Shown in pieces: positions 43,432 to 56,463 of a stretch of 64,000 bases of DNA. This DNA comes from Microbacterium sp. SS28. GTDB lineage: Bacteria > Actinomycetota > Actinomycetes > Actinomycetales > Microbacteriaceae. The notes beneath the pieces were generated by a model, which saw only the letters and a program-made list of their open reading frames with translations, ran no database searches and had not been told where the DNA came from. Both the position numbers and the translations under genes were made by a program. The DNA lies in NCBI RefSeq assembly GCF_022761035.1, contig NZ_JAKWJP010000002.1, positions 186,001-250,000 on the forward strand, read 5' to 3'. Position 1 is the first letter of the stretch. Each line of letters opens with the position of its first letter.

Positions 43432-43860
43432 ATGACTGAGCCGCACCCTGCTCCCGACGACCGGATCGACTGGGCCCGCTCCCGCGGCGTCGGCGCACTG
43501 GCCGAGAAGATGGGCTTCGAGTGGGTCGAGTTCACCCTCGAGCGCGCCGTCGCCACGATGCCCGTCGAAGGCAACACGCAGCCCGTCGGGCTCTTCCACG
43601 GCGGCGGCTACGTCGTGCTCGGCGAGTCGCTCGGCTCGATGCACGCGAACCTCCACGCCGGCCCCGGACGCCTCGCCGTCGGCATCGACATCAACGCGAC
43701 CCACACGCGCTCTGCGACGTCCGGGCTCGTGACAGGCGTGTGCACGCCGATCCACATCGGCCGCAGCCTCACGGTGCACGAGATCGTCGTGAGCGACGAT
43801 CAGGGCCGTCGCTGCTCGACCGTGCGGATCACGAACATGATCCGCACCCTCGCGGCATAG
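43432..43860 (+). CDS. Hotdog-fold thioesterase (PaaI-like)
   Basis: 142-residue acyl-CoA thioesterase of the PaaI/4HBT-II family. The hotdog core carries MPVEGNTQPVGLFHGGGYVVLGESLGSMHAN, with the catalytic region HGGG(Y/A) as seen in EntH-like enzymes, followed by GVCTPIHIGRSLTVHEIVV. Acts on an unidentified acyl thioester. The next element is a strong terminator shared with convergent pdtaR. Confidence 0.87.
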   Translation: MTEPHPAPDDRIDWARSRGVGALAEKMGFEWVEFTLERAVATMPVEGNTQPVGLFHGGGYVVLGESLGSMHANLHAGPGRLAVGIDINATHTRSATSGLVTGVCTPIHIGRSLTVHEIVVSDDQGRRCSTVRITNMIRTLAA

Positions 43861-43864
43861 ACGA

Positions 43865-43896
43865 CGGATGCCGCGACCCGTGGGCCGCGGCATCCG
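43865..43896. terminator. Terminator between thioesterase and pdtaR genes, with inverted GGATGCC
   Basis: CGGATGCCGCG (43865-43875) pairs with CGCGGCATCCG (43886-43896), with further GC pairing in the loop. Located between convergent genes. Confidence 0.7.
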
Positions 43897-43911
43897 ATTG
43901 AAGTCTCCGGC

Positions 43912-44526
43912 TCAGCCCTTCTTGGGCGCGAGCTGCTCGATGATGGCCTTCGCGACGTCCTGCATCGTGAGACGACGGTCCATCGACGCCTTCTGGATCC
44001 AGCGGAACGCCTCGGGCTCGGACAGCCCCATCTTCTCGTTGAGAAGGCCCTTCGCCCGGTCGACGAGCTTGCGGGTCTCGAAGCGCTCGACCATGTCGGC
44101 CACCTCGGCCTCGAGCGTGATGATCTGCTCGTAGCGGGCCAGCGCGATCTCGATCGCCGGCAGAAGGTCGTTCGGCGTGAACGGCTTGACGACGTACGCG
44201 AGTGCACCGGCCTCGCTCGCACGCTCGACGAGCTCCTTCTGGCTGAAGGCCGTCAGCAGCACGACAGGCGCGATGTGGTTCTTGCTGAGCTTCTCGGCGG
44301 CGCTGATGCCGTCGAGCTGGGGCATCTTGACATCCATGATGACGAGGTCGGGACGCAGCTCCGTCGCGAGCTGGACGGCGGTCTCGCCGTCGCCCGCCTC
44401 GCCGACGACGTCGAACCCGTTGTCGCGGAGGATCTCGACGATGTCGAGGCGGATCAGCGACTCGTCCTCCGCGACGACGACGCGACGGGGGGTGGTTGCC
44501 GAAGTGGCTTGCTCTTGCTCAGTCAC
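43912..44526 (-). CDS. pdtaR: Response regulator with ANTAR RNA-binding domain
   Basis: Receiver-ANTAR protein (204 residues). The receiver (about 15-130) has phospho-acceptor Asp65 in LVIMDVKMPQLDG and the conserved Lys in YVVKPF. The C-terminal ANTAR domain (about 142-200, FETRKLVDRAKGLLNEKMGLSEPEAFRWIQKASMDRRLTM) binds tandem hairpins in mRNA leaders and acts as an antiterminator. In mycobacteria the partner kinase is PdtaS; it is not in the window. GTG start preceded by TAGGAT at leaderless spacing. Confidence 0.93.
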   Translation of the reverse strand: MTEQEQATSATTPRRVVVAEDESLIRLDIVEILRDNGFDVVGEAGDGETAVQLATELRPDLVIMDVKMPQLDGISAAEKLSKNHIAPVVLLTAFSQKELVERASEAGALAYVVKPFTPNDLLPAIEIALARYEQIITLEAEVADMVERFETRKLVDRAKGLLNEKMGLSEPEAFRWIQKASMDRRLTMQDVAKAIIEQLAPKKG

Positions 44527-44532
44527 CTTTGA

Positions 44533-44538
44533 ATCCTA
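44533..44538 (-). promoter_or_regulatory. -10 element of pdtaR (leaderless type)
   Basis: TAGGAT on the minus strand, six bases before the GTG at 44526. Confidence 0.5.
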
Positions 44539-44581
44539 GGGTATGTTCATTCGCGGACGCGCGGTGCCCTCCTCCGCGCGG

Positions 44582-44664
44582 GCCGGTGTGGCGGAATGGC
44601 AGACGCGACCGACTCAAACTCGGTTGTCCGAAAGGACGTGTGGGTTCGAGTCCCACCACCGGTA
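44582..44664 (+). tRNA. tRNA-Leu (anticodon CAA)
   Basis: An 83-base class II tRNA: acceptor GCCGGTG with CACCGGT (one G-U), anticodon arm ACCGA-CTCAAAC-TCGGT giving CAA, a variable arm TGTCCGAAAGGACG, T arm GTGGG-TTCGAGT-CCCAC. Discriminator A; CCA is not encoded. Its 3' end is duplicated 97 bases downstream. Confidence 0.95.
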
Positions 44665-44702
44665 CGAAGGAAGGGCCGCCCCTCGGGGCGGCCCTTCCTT
44701 CG
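44665..44702 (+). terminator. Terminator after tRNA-Leu
   Basis: An 18-base arm (44665-44682) is the exact complement of 44685-44702 with a very short loop. It begins at the base after the tRNA discriminator. Confidence 0.8.
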
Positions 44703-44727
44703 TGCGTGTGGTGTCGCTGAGAATGCA

Positions 44728-44762
44728 CGTGTGGCCGTAGGGCCGAGTCCCACCACCGGTAC
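44728..44762 (+). repeat. Duplicated 3' end of tRNA-Leu (possible attachment-site remnant)
   Basis: The 19 bases CGAGTCCCACCACCGGTAC at 44744-44762 repeat the tRNA T-arm/acceptor 3' end (44647-44665) exactly. A partial ACGTGTGG match just before (44728-44735) extends the similarity into the T stem. Only about 80 bases separate the two copies, so any element that once lay between them is gone. Confidence 0.75.
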
Positions 44763-44786
44763 ATCACCGGCACAGACAGGGTCTGA

Positions 44787-44827
44787 GAGGGGAGCGGATG
44801 CCTCGATACGAGGCATCCGCTCCCCTC
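44787..44827. terminator. 19-bp hairpin terminator with inverted GGATGCC
   Basis: GAGGGGAGCGGATGCCTCG (44787-44805) pairs perfectly with 44809-44827 over a 3-base loop, just past the stop of the minus-strand APC permease gene and downstream of the tRNA-Leu repeat. Confidence 0.8.
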
Positions 44828-44830
44828 TTC

Positions 44831-46375
44831 TCAGTCGTCGACCGTCTTGATCGCCGTCGTGTTGGGGTCAGGCAGCGTCTCGACCTGCTCGGGCGAGCGC
44901 AGGTCGACGTCCGCGGGCGCCTTCCTGTCGAGCTCCGCCGGCAGCTCGAGCGGTCGGCGCGAGTAGTAGACCTTCGCCTTGCGGTAGAACAGCGCGAGCG
45001 GCACGACGCCGAGCACGATGAGCCCGATGCCGAGCCAGTTCACGATCGGGTCGTTGAGCGGGACCGACACGATGAACGCCCAGGCCATGAAGACGGCTCC
45101 CGCAGCCGGCCACAGGCCGATCAGCACGAAGTTCTTCACCGACTGGAACAGCACGCGGCGATACGCGACGACGACGGCGATGCCCGCGAGCGTGTAGTAG
45201 AACGCGATCTGCAGGCCGATCGACGAGATCGCGTTGCTCATGATGTCGGCGACGCTCCCGAGGAAGTTCGAGCCGATGAACAGCACCAGCGAGACGCCGA
45301 GGATCACGAGGGTCGCGAAGGTCGGGGTCTTCCAGCGCGGGTGGACGCGGCCGAACGCCTGGGGAAGCGTGTGGTCGCGGCCCATCGCGAAGAGCGTCCG
45401 CGTCACCTGGATGAGTGTCGTCTCGAGTGTCGCGATCGTCGACAGCGCCACCGCGATGATGAGGATCTTGCCGCCGAGCCCCGGCCAGATGATGTCGCCG
45501 AGCACCGAGAGGATGTTCGCGCTGTTCTCCTCGATCTGCTCCTGCGAGAGCATGATGAGCGTCGCGATCGTGAAGATCTCGAAGAGGACGAACACGATGC
45601 CCACGCCGATGAGGCCCGCCGAGCCCGCCGACTTGTGGCCGTCGGTCGTCTCTTCGTTGAGATTCGACGAGACGTCCCAGCCCCAGTAGTAGAAGGCCGC
45701 GATGAGCGCCGCCGAGACGAAGACGCCGGGACCCGCGAGGTGCGTGAAGCCGAGCCACTCCCACGAGAAGTCGGGTCCGTCGTGCGCGGTCGTCGCGGCG
45801 CGGTACAGCGCGAGCCCCGCGAAGACGACGAGGATCGCGACCTCGGTGACCGACATGATCCACTGCGCGCGCGCCGTGATGTGCACGCCGAAGTACACGC
45901 AGGCGGCCATGACGATGAACCACACGGCGCCGACGGTCGTGATCAGCGGGACGTTGTCGGCCTGGCTCGGGTCGAACAGCGAGACCGTCATTGCCCCCGC
46001 GGGAAGCGCTCCCGCGACCATGAAGATCGTCGCCGAGATGACGAGCGCCCAGCCGGAGAGGAAGCCGAGGGCCGGGTGCAGGGCGCGTGCGACCCACGAG
46101 TAGGCGGCACCGGCATTGACGTCGGCGCGGCCGAGATACAGGAACGCCCACGCGATGCCGAGCATCGGGATGCCGCACCACAGCAGTGCGGCGGGTGCGC
46201 CGAGCCCGGCGACGCCGACGAGGGTCGCGGTCGTCGCCGCGATCGAGTAGGCGGGAGCACTGCCCGCCACGGCCATCACGATCGAGCCGGCAGGGCTCAC
46301 TCCGCCTGCCTGCAGGGCGTGAGAGCCCGCATCCCTCTGGCCGTCGGGTGCGACCTGAGAGCTGTTCTGTGCCAT
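44831..46375 (-). CDS. APC-family amino-acid permease
   Basis: Amino acid-polyamine-organocation transporter, 514 residues with about twelve transmembrane spans. Helix 1 carries the broken-helix motif SIVMAVAGSAPAYSIAATTATLVG, the consensus substrate site of the family, and DVNAGAAYSWVARAL follows in helix 3. The C-terminal tail (about 470-514) is acidic and cytoplasmic. Substrate unknown. Ends at a strong 19-bp hairpin. Confidence 0.88.
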   Translation of the reverse strand: MAQNSSQVAPDGQRDAGSHALQAGGVSPAGSIVMAVAGSAPAYSIAATTATLVGVAGLGAPAALLWCGIPMLGIAWAFLYLGRADVNAGAAYSWVARALHPALGFLSGWALVISATIFMVAGALPAGAMTVSLFDPSQADNVPLITTVGAVWFIVMAACVYFGVHITARAQWIMSVTEVAILVVFAGLALYRAATTAHDGPDFSWEWLGFTHLAGPGVFVSAALIAAFYYWGWDVSSNLNEETTDGHKSAGSAGLIGVGIVFVLFEIFTIATLIMLSQEQIEENSANILSVLGDIIWPGLGGKILIIAVALSTIATLETTLIQVTRTLFAMGRDHTLPQAFGRVHPRWKTPTFATLVILGVSLVLFIGSNFLGSVADIMSNAISSIGLQIAFYYTLAGIAVVVAYRRVLFQSVKNFVLIGLWPAAGAVFMAWAFIVSVPLNDPIVNWLGIGLIVLGVVPLALFYRKAKVYYSRRPLELPAELDRKAPADVDLRSPEQVETLPDPNTTAIKTVDD

Positions 46376-46472
46376 CTGTCATCCTCACTGCCGCCACGGT
46401 GGCGACGGCTGGACGCTACACCCGATCGGCGTGCGCCATCCATGAGAATCCACAGGCCGCCGCGGGAACGCA

Positions 46473-46505
46473 GAAGCGGCGTGGAGCTGAGCTCCACGCC
46501 GCTTC
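46473..46505 (-). terminator. Terminator after the SHOCT-protein gene
   Basis: GAAGCGGCGTGGAGC (46473-46487) pairs with GCTCCACGCCGCTTC (46491-46505), 15 bp with a TGA loop, beginning 22 bases past the minus-strand stop at 46528. Confidence 0.75.
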
Positions 46506-46527
46506 CCGAGCGGTGCTCGGTGGCCGG

Positions 46528-46911
46528 TCAGGCCCCGAAGTACTGGTTGCCCAGGGCCTTGCTCTTGAGGGCGTCGAACTCGCCCTGCGAGATCGTGCCC
46601 GCATCGAGCAGCGACTTCGCGCGGGCGATGTCTTCCGCGGGGCTCGCCGATGCGGTCGGACGGTACGCGTCGTTCTCGGCGACCGACGCGCGCGCCTGAT
46701 ACTCGCGCTCTGCGATGCCCTTGCCGCGGGCGATGATGTAGATGATTCCCGTCAGGAACGGCACGAAGACGAGGGCGATGATCCACAGCGCCTTGAGCCA
46801 CCCGTTGAGACTGTCATCGCGGAACAGATCGCGGATCACGAAGATGATGACGTAGAGGTAGGCGATGAAGTAGAACGCCCACAGCAACCACCAGAAGAAC
46901 ACGGAATCCAC
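46528..46911 (-). CDS. SHOCT-domain membrane protein
   Basis: 127-residue protein with two hydrophobic N-terminal helices (about 4-28 and 40-62, the latter ending IIYIIARGKGIAEREYQ, resembling the PLDc_N small domain) and a C-terminal SHOCT motif (about 92-122, DIARAKSLLDAGTISQGEFDALKSKAL). SHOCT domains are short oligomerisation elements. Function unknown; common in actinobacteria as a stand-alone gene. Confidence 0.8.
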   Translation of the reverse strand: MDSVFFWWLLWAFYFIAYLYVIIFVIRDLFRDDSLNGWLKALWIIALVFVPFLTGIIYIIARGKGIAEREYQARASVAENDAYRPTASASPAEDIARAKSLLDAGTISQGEFDALKSKALGNQYFGA

Positions 46912-46993
46912 CTTTCCAAAGCGGCTAGATCGCCCTCAGCCTAGCGATCGCCAGGCCGAGGACGATCCATTCGTCGCCCGCTGCGGGTGAGTG

Positions 46994-48436
46994 CTACTGG
47001 CGGTAGATCGGCGCTGCGCCGTGCACCGCGTCGCCGACCTTGTGGACGCGGATGTCGTTGGTCGAGCCGATGATTCCGGGAGGGGATCCCGAGATCACGA
47101 CGACCTTGTCGCCGACCTTCGCGAGCTCGTTCGAGAGCAGGTAGTCGTCGACCTGGATGAACATGCGGTCGGTGTGCTCGACGTGCTCGACGAGCGTCGA
47201 CTGCACGCCCCACGTGAGCGCCATGCGGCGCCGGATGGCCGGCTCCGGCGTGAACGCGATCATCGGGATCTTGGAGCGGATGCGCGACATGCGGCGGGCC
47301 GTGTCGCCGGACTCCGTGAAGAGGCACAGGAACTTGGCGTCGACGAAGTCCGCGACCTCGACGGCGGCGAGCGTGATGGCGCCGCCCTGCGTGCGAGGCT
47401 TGGCCGTGAGCGGCAGGATGCGCTCGAGGCCGTGCTCCTCGGTCGACTCGACGATGCGGGCCATCGTCTCGACGACCACGACGGGGTACTTGCCGACGCT
47501 CGTCTCGCCCGAGAGCATGACCGCGTCCGCGCCGTCGAGGACGGCGTTGGCGACGTCCGAAGTCTCGGCGCGCGTCGGAACCGGGTTCTCGATCATCGAC
47601 TCGAGCATCTGCGTCGCGACGATGACGGGCTTGGCCATGCGCCGGCACAGCTCGACGGCGCGCTTCTGGACGATCGGCACGGCCTCGAGCGGAAGCTCGA
47701 CGCCGAGGTCGCCGCGGGCGACCATGATGCCGTCGAACGCGTCGATGATCTCCTCGAGATTGTCGACAGCCTGCGGCTTCTCGATCTTCGCGATGACCGG
47801 GACGTGGCGTCCCTCCTCGGCCATGATGACGTGGACGCGCTGGACGTCCTTCGCGTCGCGGACGAACGACAGCGCAACGAGGTCGCAGCCGGCCCGGAGG
47901 CCCCAGCGGAGATCCGCTTCGTCCTTCTCGGACAGCGCGGGCACGTTGACCGCGACGCCGGGAAGGTTGATGCCCTTGTTGTTCGACACGGGGCCGGCGA
48001 CGATGACCTTCGTCGTGACGACGGGGCCGTCGACGCTCTCGACCTGGACGCGCACCTTGCCGTCGTCGATCAGCAGGAAGTCGCCCGCCTTGACGTCGTC
48101 GGGAAGGCCCTTGAACGTCGTCGAGACGATCTCCTTCGTGCCGGGGACGTCTTCCGAGGTGATCTTGAAGATGTCGCCGACCGCGAGCTCGTGGGGGCCG
48201 TCGGTGAACTTTCCGAGGCGGATCTTCGGACCCTGCAGGTCCACGAGGATCGCGACAGCACGCTGCGCGTCCTCGGCGGCCTTGCGGACGTTGGCGAAGT
48301 TGTTGTCGTGGACCGAGTAGTCCCCGTGGCTGAGGTTGAACCGCGCGACATCGACGCCGGCATCGATGATCGCGCGGACCATCTCATACGTCGAGGTTGC
48401 GGGGCCGAGGGTTGCGACGATCTTTGCGCGTCTCAT
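46994..48436 (-). CDS. pyk: Pyruvate kinase
   Basis: Glycolytic enzyme converting phosphoenolpyruvate and ADP to pyruvate and ATP; 480 residues, normal bacterial length. Opening MRRAKIVATLGPATSTYEMVRAIIDAGVDVARFNLSHG, the PEP/metal segment IAKIEKPQAVDNLEEIIDAFDGIMVARGDLGVELP and the catalytic region KPVIVATQMLESM are all present, as is the C-terminal allosteric domain. It ends the minus-strand cluster that begins at hisE; the gltD gene lies 60 bases upstream. Confidence 0.97.
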   Translation of the reverse strand: MRRAKIVATLGPATSTYEMVRAIIDAGVDVARFNLSHGDYSVHDNNFANVRKAAEDAQRAVAILVDLQGPKIRLGKFTDGPHELAVGDIFKITSEDVPGTKEIVSTTFKGLPDDVKAGDFLLIDDGKVRVQVESVDGPVVTTKVIVAGPVSNNKGINLPGVAVNVPALSEKDEADLRWGLRAGCDLVALSFVRDAKDVQRVHVIMAEEGRHVPVIAKIEKPQAVDNLEEIIDAFDGIMVARGDLGVELPLEAVPIVQKRAVELCRRMAKPVIVATQMLESMIENPVPTRAETSDVANAVLDGADAVMLSGETSVGKYPVVVVETMARIVESTEEHGLERILPLTAKPRTQGGAITLAAVEVADFVDAKFLCLFTESGDTARRMSRIRSKIPMIAFTPEPAIRRRMALTWGVQSTLVEHVEHTDRMFIQVDDYLLSNELAKVGDKVVVISGSPPGIIGSTNDIRVHKVGDAVHGAAPIYRQ

Positions 48437-48496
48437 CCGTATGTGCTCCGTGGGAGGGATTTTGCGGGAAAGCGGTCGGATTCGACCTCATTCAGC

Positions 48497-49955
48497 CTAC
48501 GCGGGCAGGAGACCGATCGCGACATCGGACGCCCGGACGGGAGCCGGAAGCGATGTCGCACCCATGAGGTAGGCGTCCGCATGCGCTGCCGCCGCGCGGC
48601 CTTCCGCGATCGCCCACACGATGAGCGACTGGCCGCGGCCGGCGTCGCCTGCCACGTACACGCCGGGCACGGCGGAGCGGAAGTCATCTTCGCGCTCGAC
48701 GTTGCCGCGGCTCGTGAACTGCGCGCCGAGCTGCTGCTCGAGCTGCGTGCGCTCGGGGCCGGTGAATCCCATCGCGATCAGCACGAGGTCCGCGGGGATC
48801 TCGCGCTCCGTGCCGCTCTTGGGCACGCGCCGGCCGTCGACGAACTCGGTCTCGGCGACGCGCAGCGCGCGCACCTCCCCCGCCCCGTTCCCGAGGAACT
48901 CGACAGTCGAGGCGAGGTAGGCGCGCTCTCCGCCCTCTTCATGCGCGGACTGCACCTCGAAGAGCGTCGGCGACATGGGCCACGGCTGGTGGTCGGGACG
49001 CTCGCCGGGAGGGCGGTTGCCGATCGCGAGGTTCGTGACGCTGAGCGCGCCCTGGCGGTGCGCCGTGCCGATGCAGTCGGCGCCGGTGTCGCCGCCGCCG
49101 ATCACGATGACGTGCTTGCCCTCTGCCGAGATCTGGTTCGGCACCTTGTCGCCCGCGGTCGCGCGGTTGGACTCGACGAGATACTCCATCGCGAAGTGCA
49201 CGCCCGCGAGGTCGCGGCCGGGGATCGGGATGTCGCGCGGCACTGTCGCGCCGGTCGCCACGATGACGGCGTCGTAGCGCGCACGGAGGTCGCTCCACGA
49301 GATGTCCTTGCCGACCTCGACGCCCGCGCGGAAGCGCGTGCCCTCGTCCTGCATCTGGCGAAGACGCGACTCGAGGTGCTTCTTCTCCATCTTGAAGTCC
49401 GGGATGCCGTAGCGCAGGAGCCCGCCGATGCGGTCGTCGCGCTCGAACACCGCGACGGTGTGACCCGCGCGCGTCAGCTGCTGCGCGGCCGCGAGGCCCG
49501 CGGGCCCCGAGCCGACGACGGCGACGGTCTTGCCGGTCAGGCGACCGGGCGGCTCGGGCTCCACCCAGCCGTTGCCGAACGCCTCGTCGATGATCGAGAC
49601 CTCGATCTGCTTGATCGTGACGGCGGGCTGGTTGATCCCGAGCACGCACGAGCTCTCGCACGGAGCGGGGCACAGACGGCCCGTGAACTCCGGGAAGTTG
49701 TTCGTCGCGTGCAGCCGCTCGATCGCGGCGCGGCCCTCGCCGCGCCACGTGAGGTCGTTCCACTCCGGAATGAGGTTGCCGAGCGGGCAGCCCTTGTGGC
49801 AGAACGGCACGCCGCAGTCCATGCAGCGGCCCGCCTGGCGACGGAGCACGGCAGAATCGCCGGGCTCGTACACCTCTTTCCAGTCGAGGATGCGGACAGG
49901 CACCGGACGACGAGCCGGAAGCTCGCGATCGGTGACCTTCAGAAAGCCTTTCGGG

Positions 49956-49963
<8 letters not shown>
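48497..49963 (-). CDS. gltD: Glutamate synthase small subunit
   Basis: NADPH-oxidising beta subunit (488 residues) that passes electrons through Fe-S clusters to the large subunit. N-terminal Cys47, 50, 55 and 59 (CMDC ... CHKGC) bind a 4Fe-4S cluster. A first dinucleotide fold ([17 protein letters not shown]) binds FAD and a second ([13 protein letters not shown]) binds NADPH. GTG start overlaps the gltB stop by eight bases (GTGGCTGA), so the subunits are made together. Confidence 0.97.
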
Positions 49964-54542
<4,579 letters not shown>

Positions 54543-54600
54543 ACCGACCGTCCTCACTTGATGCTCACAATGGGACGACGTCGGCCCGGTACTAGCTGGA

Positions 54601-54616
54601 CTGCACGAATGTGCAG
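54601..54616 (-). terminator. Weak hairpin after lgt
   Basis: CTGCAC (54601-54606) pairs with GTGCAG (54611-54616), directly after the lgt stop on the minus strand. No T tract; partial attenuation at most between lgt and gltB. Confidence 0.3.
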
Positions 54617-54620
54617 CGGG

Positions 54621-55604
54621 TTACTTGGCGGCGACTGTGCTTGTGGCGGTGCCCTCGGCGACGGCGTCGGCGGGTGGTTCGCTGAGATCGACGAAGTCGT
54701 TGGTGTCCTGCGATTGTACAGCCCCGGCGGGATTCCACTCGCGGCCCGGCTGGTAGGGAGAAGGCTCCAGGCCGGGGTGGCGCCGCTTCTGCACGATCAG
54801 GATGACGAGACCGAGCACGACGCCGAAGATCGCCGCCCAGACGTTTGTGCGCAGTCCGAAGTAGACCTCGCTGGGGTCGATGCGGATCGACTCCCACACG
54901 ATGCGTCCGGCGCTGTACCAGACGAGGTACAGGCCGAAGAGGCGGGCCCACTGCAGCGTGAACTTCCGGCCTGCCCAGAGCAGGACGAGCACGCCCAGCG
55001 TGTTCCAGATGACTTCGTACAGGAACGTCGGGTGGAACAGCGTCCCCGGCTCGAGGCCCGCGGGGAAGGCGGGGTTCTCGCTGTCGATCTCGAGACCCCA
55101 CGGGACGTCGGTGGGAAGGCCGAAGAGCTCCTGGTTGAACCAGTTGCCGAAGCGGCCGATCGCCTGCGCGAGCAGGAGGCCAGGGGCCAGCGCATCGGCG
55201 AATGCCGTGAATCGGATGCCGGTCCACCGGCAGCCGAGCCACGCGCCGATCGCGCCGCCGATGAGGGCGCCGTAGATCGCGATGCCGCCCTCCCAGATGC
55301 GGAAGATCGCCCAGAAGTCGCTGCCCTCGCCGAAATAGAAGCCCGGGTGGGTCGCGACGTGGTACATGCGTGCCGCGATGATCGCGAGCGGCACCGCGAG
55401 CAGCGCGATGTCGACGACGACCCACGGCTCGGCGCCGCGCTTGGTGAGCCGGTGGTTCGTCATGAAGACGGCCACGATGATCCCGGCGATGATGCACAGC
55501 GCGTAGTAGTGGATCGTCAGGTTCCACGAGAACACGTTGATCGTGAACGAGCTCACGGGAGGGCTCGGGATGCTGGTGACGACGTCGAGTGCGGCGCGGA
55601 TCAT
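54621..55604 (-). CDS. lgt: Prolipoprotein diacylglyceryl transferase
   Basis: Membrane enzyme (327 residues, about seven spans) that transfers diacylglycerol to the lipobox cysteine of prolipoproteins. The signature GRFGNWFNQELFG and the conserved HPTFLYEVIWN motif are present; HxxxHxG-type charge positions lie in the first half. The start MIRAALDVVTS at 55604 follows GAAGGACC; longer frames cross into trpA. C-terminal tail beyond the last span is Pro/Ala-rich and cytoplasmic. Substrate examples nearby: the FKBP lipoprotein. Confidence 0.94.
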   Translation of the reverse strand: MIRAALDVVTSIPSPPVSSFTINVFSWNLTIHYYALCIIAGIIVAVFMTNHRLTKRGAEPWVVVDIALLAVPLAIIAARMYHVATHPGFYFGEGSDFWAIFRIWEGGIAIYGALIGGAIGAWLGCRWTGIRFTAFADALAPGLLLAQAIGRFGNWFNQELFGLPTDVPWGLEIDSENPAFPAGLEPGTLFHPTFLYEVIWNTLGVLVLLWAGRKFTLQWARLFGLYLVWYSAGRIVWESIRIDPSEVYFGLRTNVWAAIFGVVLGLVILIVQKRRHPGLEPSPYQPGREWNPAGAVQSQDTNDFVDLSEPPADAVAEGTATSTVAAK

Positions 55605-55653
55605 GCTGGTCCTTCGGAAGGGGTTCGCCGGCATCGCGCCGGCTTTTGGAAGT

Positions 55654-56463
55654 CTAAGCGGCGCGCACGGCGCCCGCGGCAAGTGCGCGAGCCGTCTCGG
55701 AGAGGCCTTCGAGGCCGCCGTCGCGGAGCGCGCGCACGAGGGCCGTGCCCACGATCGCGCCATCGGCGTAGTCGAGCACGCCCTCGATCTGGTCAGCGGT
55801 CGAGATGCCGATGCCGACGCACGCGCGCAGCTCGCCGTCGGGCGATGCGGAGGCGTGCTCGCGGAGGCGTCCGACGAGAGTGCGGGCGGCGGCATCCAAT
55901 TCGGCCCTCTCGCCCGTGATGCCCATGGTCGAGACCGTGTAGACGAAGCCCGTCGAGCTGCGGACGATGAGCTCGAGGCGCTCGTCGGTCGACGTGGGCG
56001 CCGCGAGGAACACGCGGTCGAGGCCTGTGCGCTCGCTCGCCTCGATCCACTCGCCTGCGGCCTCGGGCGTGATGTCGGGCGTGATGAGCCCCGCACCGCC
56101 CGCCGCGAGAAGGTCGTCGGCGAAGCGGTCGACGCCGTACTGCACGACGGGGTTCCAGTACGTCATCACGAGCACCGGTACGTCGACGCGGCGCGTGATC
56201 TCGCGGACCGCCGTGAACGTGTCGCGCAGGCGGAAACCCGCGGCGAGAGCCGCCTGCGTCGCCTCCTGGATGACCGTGCCGTCCATGACGGGGTCGGAGT
56301 ACGGCGGGCCGAGTTCGAGGATGTCGGCGCCGCTCTGGGCGAGGGCGACCGCCGCGTCGATGCTGGTCTGCAGATCGGGAAAGCCCAGCGGAAGGTAGGC
56401 GACGAACGCGCCCCGTCCTTCCGCGCGGGCGGCGTCGATCGCGGCGGCGACGCGCGAGGTCAC
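55654..56463 (-). CDS. trpA: Tryptophan synthase alpha subunit
   Basis: TIM-barrel enzyme (269 residues) that releases indole from indole-3-glycerol phosphate. Catalytic Glu and Asp positions are in [13 protein letters not shown] and [15 protein letters not shown] (Asp), and the phosphate loop [10 protein letters not shown] closes the barrel. Pairs with TrpB in an alpha-beta complex with a channel for indole. GTG start inside the trpB stop (GTGA). lgt follows after 49 bases. Confidence 0.96.
   Translation of the reverse strand: MTSRVAAAIDAARAEGRGAFVAYLPLGFPDLQTSIDAAVALAQSGADILELGPPYSDPVMDGTVIQEATQAALAAGFRLRDTFTAVREITRRVDVPVLVMTYWNPVVQYGVDRFADDLLAAGGAGLITPDITPEAAGEWIEASERTGLDRVFLAAPTSTDERLELIVRSSTGFVYTVSTMGITGERAELDAAARTLVGRLREHASASPDGELRACVGIGISTADQIEGVLDYADGAIVGTALVRALRDGGLEGLSETARALAAGAVRAA

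Noticed and set aside
44665..44830. A complete integrative element at tRNA-Leu
   Set aside because: Only about 80 bases lie between the two copies of the tRNA end, with no integrase or cargo; at most a scar.
44596..44850. Short open frame across the tRNA-Leu region
   Set aside because: It reads through the tRNA and two hairpins; no ribosome site or conserved residues.
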